From: Chelatococcus reniformis
GTDB lineage: Bacteria > Pseudomonadota > Alphaproteobacteria > Rhizobiales > Beijerinckiaceae
DNA: 64,000 bases
Assembly: GCF_014640075.1 (NCBI RefSeq)
Contig: NZ_BMGG01000010.1
Location: forward strand, 1-64,000
Direction of reading: 5' to 3'
Below, piece after piece: positions 7,188 to 16,542 of this stretch. The notes below the pieces were generated by a model. It did not search any database and had not been told where the DNA came from. It saw nothing but the letters and a program-made list of their open reading frames with translations. The first letter of the stretch is position 1. Each line of letters begins with the position of its first letter. A program made the translations under genes and the position numbers.

Positions 7188-10100
7188 ATGCACCTGATCG
7201 CGACGACGACGGCCACGATCGACGACCTGATCGAGCCGGTCGATCTCGCCCAGGCGCCGGGCGACATGGTCGTCGTCTCCTTCACCGACAGCGACCTTGC
7301 CGCCCTCGCCGCCGCCTGGCGCCGGGGCGGTGAGCGGTTGCCGAGCCTGCGGCTTGCCCATTTGCGCGACCTGCGCCATCCGCTCTCCGTCGACCTGTGG
7401 CTCGACAAGGTGGCTGCGCACGCGCGGGTGATCGTGGTGCGCCTGCTCGGCGGGCTCGACTGGTGGCGCTACGGCACCGAGCGGCTGGCCGAGCTGGCCC
7501 GCGCCCGGAACATCGCGCTCGCCGTGCTGCCGGGCGAGGACAGGGACGATCCCGGCCTCGTGGCGCTGTCGACGCTGCCGGCCGCCGAGGCGGAGGCGCT
7601 GCTCGGCTATTTCCGCGCCGGCGGCGGCGGCAACATGGACGCGCTGCTGCGCCGCCTCGCCCGCCACGCCGGCGCCGACCTCGCTGCCGAGGCGCCCGCG
7701 CCGGTGCCGGCATCGGCCTTTTATCTGCCTGGGGAGGGGCTGGTCGCCGCCGAGACGATGACGGCCCGGCTCCCGCCAAGGGCGGCGCGCGTCGCCGTCG
7801 TCTTCTACCGCTCCCTCTACCTTGCCGACGACCTCGCCCCCGTGGACGCGCTGTGCGCCGCGCTGGTGCAGGCGGGCGCCGAGGCGGGCGTGCCGCTGGC
7901 GCCGGTGCCGGTCATGGTCGCCAGCCTCAAGGACCCGGCCTGCGCCGCCTTCGTGCGCGGCGCCGTGGCCGAGCTCGATCCAGCCGTGATCGTCACCACC
8001 ACGGCCTTCGCCCTGGGGGCCGACGACGACGGCGCAGATCCCTTCGCCGGCAGTGACGCGCCGCTGCTGCAGGCCATCGTGGCGACGACGCGTCGCGAGG
8101 CCTGGCAGGCGAGCCCGCGCGGCCTCGCCGCCGCCGACCTTGCCATGCACGTGGTGCTGCCGGAGCTCGACGGCCGCGTGCTTGCCGGCGCCCTGTCGTT
8201 CAAGGACGCGGTGGCCCCGAACGGCGAGCTGTTCTTCACCGGCTTCACCAACCGGGCCGAACCGGACCGGGCGCTGGCCGTGGCCCGCCGCGCCGCCGCC
8301 CTCGTCGGCCTCGCCCGCACCCCGGCCGCGCAGCGGCGCGTCGCCGTCGTGCTGCCCGAGTACCCCGGCGCGGCCGGCCGCGCCGGCTACGCCGTGGGCC
8401 TCGACGTGCCCCAGAGCGTGCTGGCGCTGCTCGATGACCTCGCGGACGCCGGCTACACGATCGCCGGGCGCCCCGCCGACGCGCGCGCGCTCCTCGACCG
8501 GCTCGATGAGGACGCGAGCTCTTGCCCCGAGCCTGCGGCCGCCCTGTCGCTCTCCGACTACCGGCGCTGGTTTGCCGGCTTGCCGGGGGCCGCGGCGGCG
8601 GCCGTCACCGCCGCGTGGGGCGACCCGGCCGCCGATCCGGCGCTGGTGGCGGGCGCCTTCCACTTCCGGGTGGCAGCGTTCGGGCAGGTGCTCGCCGCCT
8701 TGCCACCCGAGCGCGGCGCGGCGGCGGACCGCCGCGCCGACTACCACGACCCGGCGCTGCCGCCCCGCCACGCGCTCCTCGCCTTCGGCTGCTGGCTGCG
8801 CCGGCACGCCGACGCGGTGGTGCACATGGGCGCGCACGGCACGTTCGAATGGCTGCCGGGCAAGGCCGTGGCGCTCGATGCGGCGAGCTTCCCCGAGTTG
8901 CTCCTCGGCCCGCTGCCGGTGATCTACCCGTTCATCGTCAGCAATCCGGGCGAGGCGGCGCAGGCCAAGCGCCGCATCGCCGCCGTCACCTTGGGCCACC
9001 TTCCGGCGCCGACCGTGGCGGCCGGGCTCGACGGGCCGCTGGGCGAGCTGGAGCAACTGGTCGACGAATATGCGCAGGCCGACGGGCTCGATCGGCGCCG
9101 GCGCGGCCGGCTGGCCCGGCTGATCGTGGAGGTGGCCGAGCGGGCCGGGCTTGGCCCTGGCGCAGGCCGCGACGGTGCCGAAGCCGAGGACGAAGCGCTG
9201 ACGCGCATCGACGCGCAGCTCTGCGACCTCAAGGACATGGCCGTGAAGGACGGCCTGCACGTCTACGGCCGCGGCGCCTGCGGCCAGGAGGAGCGCGACG
9301 GTTTGCTGGCCGCGCTCGCGGGCCGGCGCGTCGCGCCGGGGCCGGCGGGCGCGCCGGCCCGTGGCCGAACCGATGTGGTGCCCACCGGCCGCAACCTGTT
9401 CACCGCCGATCCGCGCACCCTGCCGACGGCGACGGCGAGCGAACTGGCGCGCCTCGCCGCCGGCGAGGTGCTGCGCCAATACCGCCAGGCCCATGGGGAT
9501 TGGCCGCGCAGCCTCGTCATCGACCTCTGGGGCAGCGCCACCCTGCGCACCGGCGGTGAGGAGATCGCCCAAGGCCTCGCCCTGATGGGCTGCCGCGCCA
9601 CCCGAGATCCCGCGACCGGCCGCGTCAGCGGCGTCGAGGTGCTGCCGCCGGCCGTGCTCGGCCGGCCGCGCGTCGATGTCACTTGGCGCATCTCCGGCCT
9701 GTTCCGTGACCTGTTTCCGGCGCAACTGGCGCTGATCGACGCGGCGACGCGGGCCGTCGCCGCGCGCGAAGGGGAGGGGGCCGACAACCCGCTGGCCGAG
9801 ACGGCCGTCGCCGGCGGCACCGCACGCATCTTCGGCACCGCGCCGGGCGCCTACGGGGCCGGTATCGAAGCGCTCCTGGCGAGCGGCCGCTGGGCCAGCC
9901 GCGACGAACTCGGGCGCGCCTACCTCGCCGCCGGCTCACACGCCTACGGCGGCGCCGACAGTGCCGGCCATGCGGCGCCGGCGGCCTTCGCGGCGCGAGT
10001 GGCGGGGGCCGACGCGCTCGTGCACGGCGCGGACGATCCCGGCCGCGACCTCCTGGAGGGCACCGCCGACGCCGGTTTCGTCGGTGGCTTCGCCGCGGCC

Positions 10101-10532
10101 GCCGCGAGCCTGGGCGCGGCGCCGGCTGTGTTCGTGCTCGATACAAGCAAGCCCGAGACGCCGCAGGCGCGGCCACTGGCCGGCGCGCTGGCGCGCATCG
10201 TGCGCGGCCGGGCCCTGAGCCCGCGGTTCATCGACGGCCAGCGGCGCCACGGCCCGCGCGGAGCCGCCGAGCTCGCCGAGACCGTCGACCGGCTCATCGA
10301 TTTCGCCGCCACCACCGACGCGGTGCCGAGCGATCTGATCGACCGGCTGTTCGATGCCTACGTGGCGGACGACGCGGTGCGGGCCTTCCTGCTGGATCAG
10401 AACCCGCAGGCCGCGGCCGCCATCGCAGCGCGGCTCGCCGAGGCGCGTCGGCGCGGCCTCTGGCATCCCCGCCGCAACGACGTCGACCGGTGGCTGGCGG
10501 CGGCCGAGGGCCGGCCGGAGGCGGCCGAGTGA
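7188..10532 (+). CDS. cobN: CobN, large subunit of the aerobic cobaltochelatase
   Basis: CobN binds hydrogenobyrinate a,c-diamide and, with CobS and CobT ATPase subunits, inserts cobalt in an ATP-dependent step. The 1114-residue protein belongs to the CobN/Mg-chelatase BchH superfamily; typical segments are VVHMGAHGTFEWLPGKAVAL near residue 550, FIVSNPGEAAQAKRRIAAV and DGLHVYGRGACG. It is somewhat shorter than the roughly 1275-residue Pseudomonas denitrificans enzyme, but no frameshift is evident. The chelatase ATPase subunits CobS and CobT are not in the window. Its TGA overlaps the GTG of cobG. Confidence 0.95.
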   Translation: MHLIATTTATIDDLIEPVDLAQAPGDMVVVSFTDSDLAALAAAWRRGGERLPSLRLAHLRDLRHPLSVDLWLDKVAAHARVIVVRLLGGLDWWRYGTERLAELARARNIALAVLPGEDRDDPGLVALSTLPAAEAEALLGYFRAGGGGNMDALLRRLARHAGADLAAEAPAPVPASAFYLPGEGLVAAETMTARLPPRAARVAVVFYRSLYLADDLAPVDALCAALVQAGAEAGVPLAPVPVMVASLKDPACAAFVRGAVAELDPAVIVTTTAFALGADDDGADPFAGSDAPLLQAIVATTRREAWQASPRGLAAADLAMHVVLPELDGRVLAGALSFKDAVAPNGELFFTGFTNRAEPDRALAVARRAAALVGLARTPAAQRRVAVVLPEYPGAAGRAGYAVGLDVPQSVLALLDDLADAGYTIAGRPADARALLDRLDEDASSCPEPAAALSLSDYRRWFAGLPGAAAAAVTAAWGDPAADPALVAGAFHFRVAAFGQVLAALPPERGAAADRRADYHDPALPPRHALLAFGCWLRRHADAVVHMGAHGTFEWLPGKAVALDAASFPELLLGPLPVIYPFIVSNPGEAAQAKRRIAAVTLGHLPAPTVAAGLDGPLGELEQLVDEYAQADGLDRRRRGRLARLIVEVAERAGLGPGAGRDGAEAEDEALTRIDAQLCDLKDMAVKDGLHVYGRGACGQEERDGLLAALAGRRVAPGPAGAPARGRTDVVPTGRNLFTADPRTLPTATASELARLAAGEVLRQYRQAHGDWPRSLVIDLWGSATLRTGGEEIAQGLALMGCRATRDPATGRVSGVEVLPPAVLGRPRVDVTWRISGLFRDLFPAQLALIDAATRAVAAREGEGADNPLAETAVAGGTARIFGTAPGAYGAGIEALLASGRWASRDELGRAYLAAGSHAYGGADSAGHAAPAAFAARVAGADALVHGADDPGRDLLEGTADAGFVGGFAAAAASLGAAPAVFVLDTSKPETPQARPLAGALARIVRGRALSPRFIDGQRRHGPRGAAELAETVDRLIDFAATTDAVPSDLIDRLFDAYVADDAVRAFLLDQNPQAAAAIAARLAEARRRGLWHPRRNDVDRWLAAAEGRPEAAE

Positions 10533-11914
10533 CCGCGGCGTCGAGGCGCGGCGCCTGCCCGGCGCTGACGGCGCCCATGGCGACCGGCGACGGCCTTCTG
10601 GTGCGCCTCGCGCTGGATGGCTTCACGCCGGCGGCGCTGACCGGTCTCGCCACCGCGGCCGCGCGCCACGGCAACGGCCGCCTCGACATCACCGCCCGCG
10701 GCAACCTCCAGATCCGCGGCCTCGACGCGGGCTCCGCCGCCCGCCTCGCCGAGGACGTGGCGACGCTGGGGCTCATGCCCGCGGAAGGCATCCCCATGGC
10801 GCTGTCGCCGCTGGCCGGCCGCGACCCGCACGAGCGCGCCGACCCGAGGCCGCTGGCCGAGGGCCTGCGCCGGGCCGCGGCCGGCACGAGCCTTGCGGCG
10901 CGGCTGAGCCCCAAGGTGTCTATCGTGATCGACGGCGGCGGCGCCCCCTGGCTCGACGCCCTCGACGCCGACATCCGCCTGCATGCGCTGGCGCATGATC
11001 GCTGGGTGCTGGCGGTCGCAGGCGATGCCCGCAGCGCACACGCTGTCGCCGAAGGTGATTCGACCACCGCTATCGCCGCCGCGCTCGCCGAGCTGGAGCG
11101 CATCGCCGCCGCGGGCCCCGCGGCGCGGGCGCGGGATCTGGCGCTGCCTGATGCCGTGCGCGCACCAACGCCCGTCCCGGCGTCATGGCCGCGCTTGACC
11201 CGGCCATCCATCCACTCCGGACCGCAACAATCAGGCAGCCCTGACGGGCTGAGGTCGCCTGCTGCGATGGATGGCCGGGTCATGCCCGGCCATGACGCTC
11301 CGGTCGGTGACGCGCCTGCTGCTGCGCCATTCGAGCCGCTAGCCTTGCACCGCCTGGCCGGTGGCCTGCGGACGGCAGCGAGCGTTGGCCTGCCCTTCGG
11401 CGAGACCGACGCCGACACTCTGATCGCGCTCGCTGCTGCGGCAGAGGCCGCAGGCGCGGGTGAGATGCGGACCGTCCCGGGCCGACTGTTGACGGCCATC
11501 GGCCCCGCCGACCGCGTGCCCGCCTGGGTGCAGGCGTCCGCCGCGCTCGGCCTGATCACCGACCCGGCAGACCCGCGCCGCCATATTGCCGCCTGCACAG
11601 GCCGGCCGGCCTGTGCGTCCGGGCTGATCGACACCCGCGCCATGGCGCTCGCCCTCGCCGCGCGCTGGCCGCAGGCGGCGCGCGCCGGCGTGCATGTCTC
11701 CGGCTGCGGCAAGGGCTGTGCCCATCCGGCCCCGGCGGCCTTGACGCTGGTCGGTGTCGCCGCGGACGTCTGCGCCGTGGTTCCCGGTGGACGCGCCGGC
11801 GACGCGCCGACCGAGCGGCTCGACGTCGGCCGCCTGCCGGCTTATTTGGAGCGATTGTTCACCGCACCGCCCGCCGGCGTCAGCCGTGCAGCAGGGCCCG
11901 AGGACGGCCGATGA
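10529..11914 (+). CDS. cobG: CobG, precorrin-3B synthase, carrying an in-frame repeat insertion
   Basis: CobG is the oxygen-dependent monooxygenase that makes precorrin-3B, the step defining the aerobic route. The 461-residue protein resembles sulfite/nitrite reductases: an N-terminal CPALTAPMATGDGLLVRL ferredoxin-like half, RGNLQIRGLD, and a C-terminal 4Fe-4S/sirohaem-like cysteine set in ACTGRPACASG and SGCGKGCAHP. Start GTG 10529 overlaps the cobN stop. Residues about 218-257 (PRLTRPSIHSG ... AAMDGRVMPGHDA) are encoded by a palindromic repeat element inserted between the two halves without breaking the frame. All recognisable cofactor residues remain, so activity is plausible. Confidence 0.9.
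   Translation: MTAASRRGACPALTAPMATGDGLLVRLALDGFTPAALTGLATAAARHGNGRLDITARGNLQIRGLDAGSAARLAEDVATLGLMPAEGIPMALSPLAGRDPHERADPRPLAEGLRRAAAGTSLAARLSPKVSIVIDGGGAPWLDALDADIRLHALAHDRWVLAVAGDARSAHAVAEGDSTTAIAAALAELERIAAAGPAARARDLALPDAVRAPTPVPASWPRLTRPSIHSGPQQSGSPDGLRSPAAMDGRVMPGHDAPVGDAPAAAPFEPLALHRLAGGLRTAASVGLPFGETDADTLIALAAAAEAAGAGEMRTVPGRLLTAIGPADRVPAWVQASAALGLITDPADPRRHIAACTGRPACASGLIDTRAMALALAARWPQAARAGVHVSGCGKGCAHPAPAALTLVGVAADVCAVVPGGRAGDAPTERLDVGRLPAYLERLFTAPPAGVSRAAGPEDGR
11181..11297. repeat. composite palindromic element, family A, inside cobG
   Basis: The 117-bp element is bounded by CGTCATGG (11181-11188) and CCATGACG (11290-11297). It holds two hairpins, ATGGCCGCG/CCGGCCAT on the left and ATGGCCGGG/CCCGGCCAT on the right, and a central CAGCCCTGACGGGCTGA stem. 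The same architecture recurs between livK and livF. Its length is exactly 39 codons, so cobG stays open through it. Confidence 0.85.
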
Positions 11915-12546
11915 GCCACGCGCTCGACTACATCAAGGACGGCACCGCGATCTACGAGCGCTCCTTCGCCATCATCCGGGCGGAGGCCGACCTCGGTCGC
12001 TTCACAGCGGACGAGGCGGATGTTGCCGTGCGCATGATCCACGCCTGCGGCCAGGTGGAGGCTGCCCCCCACTTCGTCTTCGGCCCGGGCTTCGTCGCGG
12101 CGGCACGAGAGGCGCTCGGCCGCGGCGCGCCGATCCTGTGCGACGCGGCCATGGTGGCCCAGGGGGTCACCCGCGCCCGCCTGCCGGCGGACAATCCGGT
12201 GCTGTGCACGCTCCGCGATCCGGCCGTGCCGGGGCTGGCCGCCGCGTTGGGGACGACCCGTTCGGCGGCGGCGCTGGAGCTGTGGCGCCCGCATCTGGAG
12301 GGCGCCGTAGTGGCCATCGGCAACGCGCCGACGGCCCTGTTCCGCCTGATCGAGATGCTGGACGACGGCGCGCCGCGGCCGGCCGCCATCCTGGGCATGC
12401 CGGTCGGCTTCGTCGGCGCGATGGAATCGAAGGAGGCGCTGGCCGCCGATCCGCGTGGCGTGCCCTTCGCCATCGTGCGCGGCCGCATGGGCGGCAGCGC
12501 CATCACCGCGGCGGCGCTGAACGCGCTGGCGAGGGCCGGGCTGTGA
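11911..12546 (+). CDS. cobH: CobH, precorrin-8X methylmutase
   Basis: CobH moves the C-11 methyl group of precorrin-8X to C-12 to give hydrogenobyrinic acid. The 211-residue length is normal for the family. The catalytic histidine is expected at His44 in VRMIHACGQVE; other family segments are GAPILCDAAMVAQGV, ALGTTRSAAAL, VVAIGNAPTALF and the C-terminal GRMGGSAITAAALNAL. It overlaps cobG and cobI by four bases each, so it is part of a tightly coupled cobG-H-I-J run. Confidence 0.95.
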   Translation: MSHALDYIKDGTAIYERSFAIIRAEADLGRFTADEADVAVRMIHACGQVEAAPHFVFGPGFVAAAREALGRGAPILCDAAMVAQGVTRARLPADNPVLCTLRDPAVPGLAAALGTTRSAAALELWRPHLEGAVVAIGNAPTALFRLIEMLDDGAPRPAAILGMPVGFVGAMESKEALAADPRGVPFAIVRGRMGGSAITAAALNALARAGL

Positions 12547-13346
12547 ACGGCGGGATGAATGGTCACCGCCCGGGCCGCCTGATCGGCGTCGGCGTCGGCC
12601 CGGGCGATCCGGAGCTGATGACGCTCAAGGCGGTGCGCGCCGTCGGCGAGGCAGATGTCGTCGCCCACTTCGCCAAGGCGGGGCGCGGCGGCAACGCCCG
12701 CGCCATCGTCACGCCGCACCTGCGGCCGGGCACGCGGCTCCTGCCGCTGCTCTATCCCGTCACCACCGAGCTGCACCGGCACAGCCCGGCCTATCGCGCC
12801 GCCATCGCCGCCTTCTTCGACGGCGCGGCCGAGGCGGTCGCGGCCGAGCTCGATGCCGGGCTCACGGTCGCGGTGCTGAGCGAGGGCGACCCGTTCTTCT
12901 ACGGCTCCTACATGCACCTGCACGTGCGCCTGGCGCCGCGCTACGCCGTCGAGGTCATCCCCGGGGTCACCGGGATGTCCGGCTGCTGGTCGGGGGCCGG
13001 CGCCCCCATCGCCCAGGGCGACGACGTCCTCAGCGTGGTGCCGGGCACCCTCGACGAAGCCGAACTCGCCCGCCGCTTCCGCGAGAGCGACGCCGCCGTG
13101 GTCATGAAGCTCGGCCGCAACCTGCCCAAGGTGCGCCGCGCGCTCGCCGCTGCCGGACGCCTGGAGGGGGCGATCTACGTGGAGCGCGGCACCATGCCGA
13201 ATGCCGCCTGCCGGCGGCTCACCGACAAGCCCGACGACACCGCCCCCTATTTCGCGGTCGTGCTGATCCCCGGCTGGCGTTCCGCCGTCGCCGCCACCGC
13301 CGTCGAGGCGACCCCGCCGGCGGCAGTCGCCCGGCTCGCGCCATGA
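12543..13346 (+). CDS. cobI: CobI, precorrin-2 C20-methyltransferase
   Basis: A SAM-dependent tetrapyrrole methylase of the corrin/porphyrin methyltransferase family, 267 residues. The N-terminal glycine-rich loop GVGVGPGDPELMTLKAV and the downstream SEGDPFFYGSYMHL and VIPGVTGMSGCWSGAG segments are diagnostic of C20 enzymes. The GTG at 12543 overlaps the cobH stop; an in-frame ATG at 12555 is an alternative start. It precedes cobJ with a four-base overlap. Confidence 0.93.
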   Translation: MNGGMNGHRPGRLIGVGVGPGDPELMTLKAVRAVGEADVVAHFAKAGRGGNARAIVTPHLRPGTRLLPLLYPVTTELHRHSPAYRAAIAAFFDGAAEAVAAELDAGLTVAVLSEGDPFFYGSYMHLHVRLAPRYAVEVIPGVTGMSGCWSGAGAPIAQGDDVLSVVPGTLDEAELARRFRESDAAVVMKLGRNLPKVRRALAAAGRLEGAIYVERGTMPNAACRRLTDKPDDTAPYFAVVLIPGWRSAVAATAVEATPPAAVARLAP

Positions 13347-14119
13347 CCGGCGCCGTGGCCTCCGGCCGGCTGGCGGTGGTCGGCCTCGGGCCGGGGCCGC
13401 ACGAGCTCTTGGCGCCGCTCGCCGCGACCGAGCTGGCGGCCGCGGCCGAGGTCTTCGGCTACGGCCCCTATGTCGACCGGGTGCCCGAGCGGCCCGGCCA
13501 GCGCCGTATCGCCTCCGACAACCGCGAGGAGCTGGACCGGGCGCAGGCCGCCCTGGCGCGGGCGGCCGAGGGCGTGCACGTGGCCATGGTCTCCGGCGGC
13601 GATCCCGGCGTCTTCGCCATGGCCGCCGCCGTGTGCGAGGCGGTCGAGCAAGGCCCCGCCGCCTGGCGCGCCCTCGATATCGCCGTCATTCCGGGCGTCA
13701 CCGCGATGCTCGCCGTGGCGGCCCGCATCGGCGCGCCGCTCGGCCACGACTTCTGCGCCATCTCGCTCTCCGACAACTTGAAGCCCTGGGCGGTGATCGA
13801 ACGGCGCTTGGTGGCGGCGATCGGTGCAGGCTTCGTCGTCGCCCTCTACAACCCGGCGAGCCGGGCGCGGCCACACCAGCTCGACGCCGCCCTCGACGTG
13901 GGGCGCGCCCATCTGCCGGCCGAAACGCCGGTGATCTTCGGCCGTGCCGCGTTCCGCCCCGACGAGCGCATCACCACGGTGCCGCTGCGCGAGGCGCGCG
14001 GTGCCATGGCCGACATGGCGACCCTGGTGCTGATCGGCTCGCCCGCCACCCGCGTGGTCGAGCGGCCCGGCCTGCCGCCGCTGGTCTATTCGCCGCGCTC
14101 GGCGGAGCCGCTCGCGTGA
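13343..14119 (+). CDS. cobJ: CobJ, precorrin-3B C17-methyltransferase
   Basis: CobJ methylates C-17 and contracts the macrocycle ring of precorrin-3B. The 258-residue protein has the methylase loop VVGLGPGPHELLAPLA, YGPYVDRV, VSGGDPGVFAMAAAVCEAV and VIPGVTAMLAVAARIGAPLGHDF, all typical of the CobJ/CbiH group. It is the last gene of the first rightward run and converges on cobK: their 3' ends overlap by 34 bases (14086-14119). Confidence 0.94.
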   Translation: MTGAVASGRLAVVGLGPGPHELLAPLAATELAAAAEVFGYGPYVDRVPERPGQRRIASDNREELDRAQAALARAAEGVHVAMVSGGDPGVFAMAAAVCEAVEQGPAAWRALDIAVIPGVTAMLAVAARIGAPLGHDFCAISLSDNLKPWAVIERRLVAAIGAGFVVALYNPASRARPHQLDAALDVGRAHLPAETPVIFGRAAFRPDERITTVPLREARGAMADMATLVLIGSPATRVVERPGLPPLVYSPRSAEPLA

Positions 14120-14880
14120 ACGCGCCCGGCCGTGAAGCCGGCGACCCAGGCCGCGGCGGCCTCCACGGTCGCCACCCTGGCGATGCCTGGGCCGTGCGGC
14201 AAAGCCGGGCGCGAGACCAGGATCACCTCGATGCCCAGCGTCCGCGCCGCTGCGATCTTGCCGTAGGTGGCCTCGCCGCCGCTGTTCTTGGCGACGATCA
14301 CCTCGATGCCGTGGGCGATGAGGAGCGCCCGGTCATCCGCCTCGGCGAACGGGCCGCGCGCCACGATATAAGCGGCATCGGGCAGGGCCGGGCGCGGCGC
14401 CACCCGGTCGACGCTGCGGATCAGGTAACGATGCTCGGGCGCCGCCACGAAGGCGCCGACCTCCTGCCGGCCCAGGGCCAGGAACACGCGGCGCGGCGTC
14501 GGACCGAGGGCCTGCACGGCGCCGGCGACGTCGGCCACTTCGGTCCAGCGGTCGCCCGCCTGTCGGGTCCAGGGCGGGCGGGCCAGCGCGAGCAGCGGCA
14601 CGCTTGCCGTGACGCTCGCGGCGACGGCGTTGGCGGAGATCCGCGCCGCATGGGGGTGCGTCGCGTCGACCAGCAGGTCGACGGCCTCGCCGACGAGATG
14701 GGCGGCGAGCCCCGCGGCCCCGCCGAAGCCGCCGCTGCGGGCGGGCACCGGCTGCGGCACGGGATTGGCGGTGCGGCCGGCGAGCGACAGGGTGATGGCG
14801 AGCGCGGGGCTTTCCACCAGCATCGCCGCCAGCCGCCGGGCTTCCGCCGTGCCGCCCAGGATGAGGACGCGGATGGTCAT
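14086..14880 (-). CDS. cobK: CobK, precorrin-6A reductase
   Basis: CobK is the NADPH-dependent reductase that turns precorrin-6A into precorrin-6B. The 264-residue protein starts MTIRVLILGGTAEARRLA, the family's nucleotide-binding start, and carries LLVDATHPHAARISANA, FLALGRQEV and VIVAKNSGGEATYGKI, which are typical of CobK/CbiJ. No other ATG, GTG or TTG follows closely, so the start is well fixed. It lies on the opposite strand to the cluster, convergent with cobJ, and its start codon shares two bases with the divergent cobL start. Confidence 0.94.
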   Translation of the reverse strand: MTIRVLILGGTAEARRLAAMLVESPALAITLSLAGRTANPVPQPVPARSGGFGGAAGLAAHLVGEAVDLLVDATHPHAARISANAVAASVTASVPLLALARPPWTRQAGDRWTEVADVAGAVQALGPTPRRVFLALGRQEVGAFVAAPEHRYLIRSVDRVAPRPALPDAAYIVARGPFAEADDRALLIAHGIEVIVAKNSGGEATYGKIAAARTLGIEVILVSRPALPHGPGIARVATVEAAAAWVAGFTAGRVHASGSAERGE

Positions 14881-16126
14881 GGCTTCCGATAGCAGGCCCA
14901 CCGCCGCGAACAAAACGGGCGGCCGCTGGCTCTCGGTCGTCGGCATCGGCGAGGACGGGGCGCCGGGCCTCGGCGCTCGGGCGCGGGCGCTCGTGTCCGG
15001 CGCCGATCTCGTCTTCGGCGGGGCCCGCCACCTGGCGCTGGCGGCGGAGCTGATTGGCGGTGAGGCGCGGGCCTGGCCCAGCCCCTTTTCCGAAGGCATC
15101 GCCGCCGTGCTGGCGGCCCGGGGCCGCCCGGTCTGCGTGCTCGCCTCGGGCGATCCCATGCTCTACGGCGTCGGCGCGACCCTGAGCCGGCACATCGATG
15201 CGGCCGAGATGGAGGTGGTGCCGGGCGCTTCCGCCTTCAGCCTGGCGGCGGCGCGCCTGGGCTGGCCGCTGGCCGAGACGGCGCAGGTCTCCGCCCACGG
15301 GCGCGCGCTGGACCTTGTGCGGCCGCAACTCCAGCCGGGCGCGCGCGTCCTCGCCCTCACCTCCGACGGCGCCGGGCCGGCGGCGCTGGCGGCGCTGCTG
15401 GTCGAGAGCGGCTTCGGGGGCTCCCGCCTCGTCGTGCTCGAGGCCCTGGGCGGGCCGGGCGAGCGCGTGCGTGAAGCGACGGCGGCGGGCTTTGCCCTGG
15501 AAGATATTGGCCCGCTCAACCTCGTCGCCATCGAGGTCGCCGCCGATGCTGGGGCGCGGGTGCTCACCCTCGCCAGCGGCCTCGCCGACGACCTGTTCGA
15601 GCACGACGGCCAGCTCAGCAAGCGCGAGATCCGGGCGCTGACGCTGTCGTCGCTGGCGCCGCGAGCGGGCGAGCTCTTGTGGGACATCGGCGCCGGCGCG
15701 GGCTCGATCGCCATCGAGTGGATGCTGCGCGGCGCAGGCCTTACCGCCATCGCCATCGAGGAGCGGACCGACCGGGCCGAGCGCATCGTCCGCAATGCCG
15801 CCCGCTGCGGCGTGCCCGGGCTGCGTCTCGTCGTCGGCAAGGCGCCGGCGGCCCTCGACGGCCTGCCGGCCCCCGATGCGGTGTTCATCGGCGGCGGTGC
15901 CAGCGATCCCGGCGTGCTCGACGCGGCGATCTCCGCGCTCAAGCCGAGCGGCCGGCTGGTGGTCAACGCCGTGACCTTGGAGACCGAGGCGCTGCTCCTG
16001 GCCGCCCACCGCGATCGCGGCGGCGCGCTCACCCGGCTCGCCGTCGCCCGCGCCGCGCCGGTCGCCGGCATGACCGGCTGGCGGCCGGCCATGCCCGTTA
16101 CCCAGTGGCGTTGGAGGAAGCCATGA
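14879..16126 (+). CDS. cobL: CobL, precorrin-6Y C5,15-methyltransferase (decarboxylating)
   Basis: CobL is a fused two-domain enzyme: an N-terminal corrin methylase (CbiE-like; VVGIGEDGAPGLGARA, VLASGDPMLYGVGATL, VVPGASAFSLAAARLGWP) and a C-terminal CbiT-like methyltransferase (LLWDIGAGAGSIAIEWM, AIEERTDRAERIVRNA). It adds methyl groups at C-5 and C-15 and removes the acetate carboxyl at C-12. The 415-residue length fits. ATG 14879 (or ATG 14873) must be used because no later start lies ahead of the domain. Its promoter and ribosome site therefore fall inside cobK. Confidence 0.95.
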   Translation: MASDSRPTAANKTGGRWLSVVGIGEDGAPGLGARARALVSGADLVFGGARHLALAAELIGGEARAWPSPFSEGIAAVLAARGRPVCVLASGDPMLYGVGATLSRHIDAAEMEVVPGASAFSLAAARLGWPLAETAQVSAHGRALDLVRPQLQPGARVLALTSDGAGPAALAALLVESGFGGSRLVVLEALGGPGERVREATAAGFALEDIGPLNLVAIEVAADAGARVLTLASGLADDLFEHDGQLSKREIRALTLSSLAPRAGELLWDIGAGAGSIAIEWMLRGAGLTAIAIEERTDRAERIVRNAARCGVPGLRLVVGKAPAALDGLPAPDAVFIGGGASDPGVLDAAISALKPSGRLVVNAVTLETEALLLAAHRDRGGALTRLAVARAAPVAGMTGWRPAMPVTQWRWRKP

Positions 16127-16542
16127 TCGTCGCCGGCTTCGGCTGCCGCAAGGGGGTCAGCGTCGCCCAGGTGAAGGCGGCCTTCGACGTCGCCCTGCTG
16201 CAGGCGGCGCTCGATCCCGGGGCGGTCACGCGTCTCGCCGCCCCGGCGCACAAGCGCGACGAGGCGGCGCTCACCGCCTTTGCCGGCGCCATGGCGCTGC
16301 CGCTCGTCTTCGTGACGGCATCCGAGCTCGCTGCCACGGCCGATCACGTGCTGAGCGCCTCGGAGCGGGTGGAGGAGGTGCTCGGAGTGCCCTCCGCGTC
16401 CGAGGCGGCGGCGCTGGCCGTCGCCGGGCCGAACGCACGTCTGCTGGGGCCGCGGGTCGCCGTCGGTGCGGTCACCTGCGCGCTGGCCCAAATCGATCTC
16501 GACGATCGCGACGATGAAGGCCGGGGGGAGCCCATGGAATGA
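16123..16542 (+). CDS. cobE: CobE, CbiG C-terminal-like cobalamin biosynthesis protein
   Basis: The 139-residue protein has the N-terminal [18 protein letters not shown] motif of the CobE/CbiG_C family, followed by [18 protein letters not shown] and the LVFVTASEL segment. CobE is found in aerobic cob operons; its role has been discussed as assisting CobM or binding intermediates, and remains incompletely defined. It overlaps cobL and cobM by four bases each (ATGA), as expected for coupled translation. Confidence 0.88.
   Translation: MIVAGFGCRKGVSVAQVKAAFDVALLQAALDPGAVTRLAAPAHKRDEAALTAFAGAMALPLVFVTASELAATADHVLSASERVEEVLGVPSASEAAALAVAGPNARLLGPRVAVGAVTCALAQIDLDDRDDEGRGEPME

Noticed and set aside
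7116-9725. 869-codon minus-strand open frame opposite cobN
   Set aside because: It is antisense to cobN, which has full domain support. Low-complexity Gly/Arg/His content is typical of GC-rich shadows.
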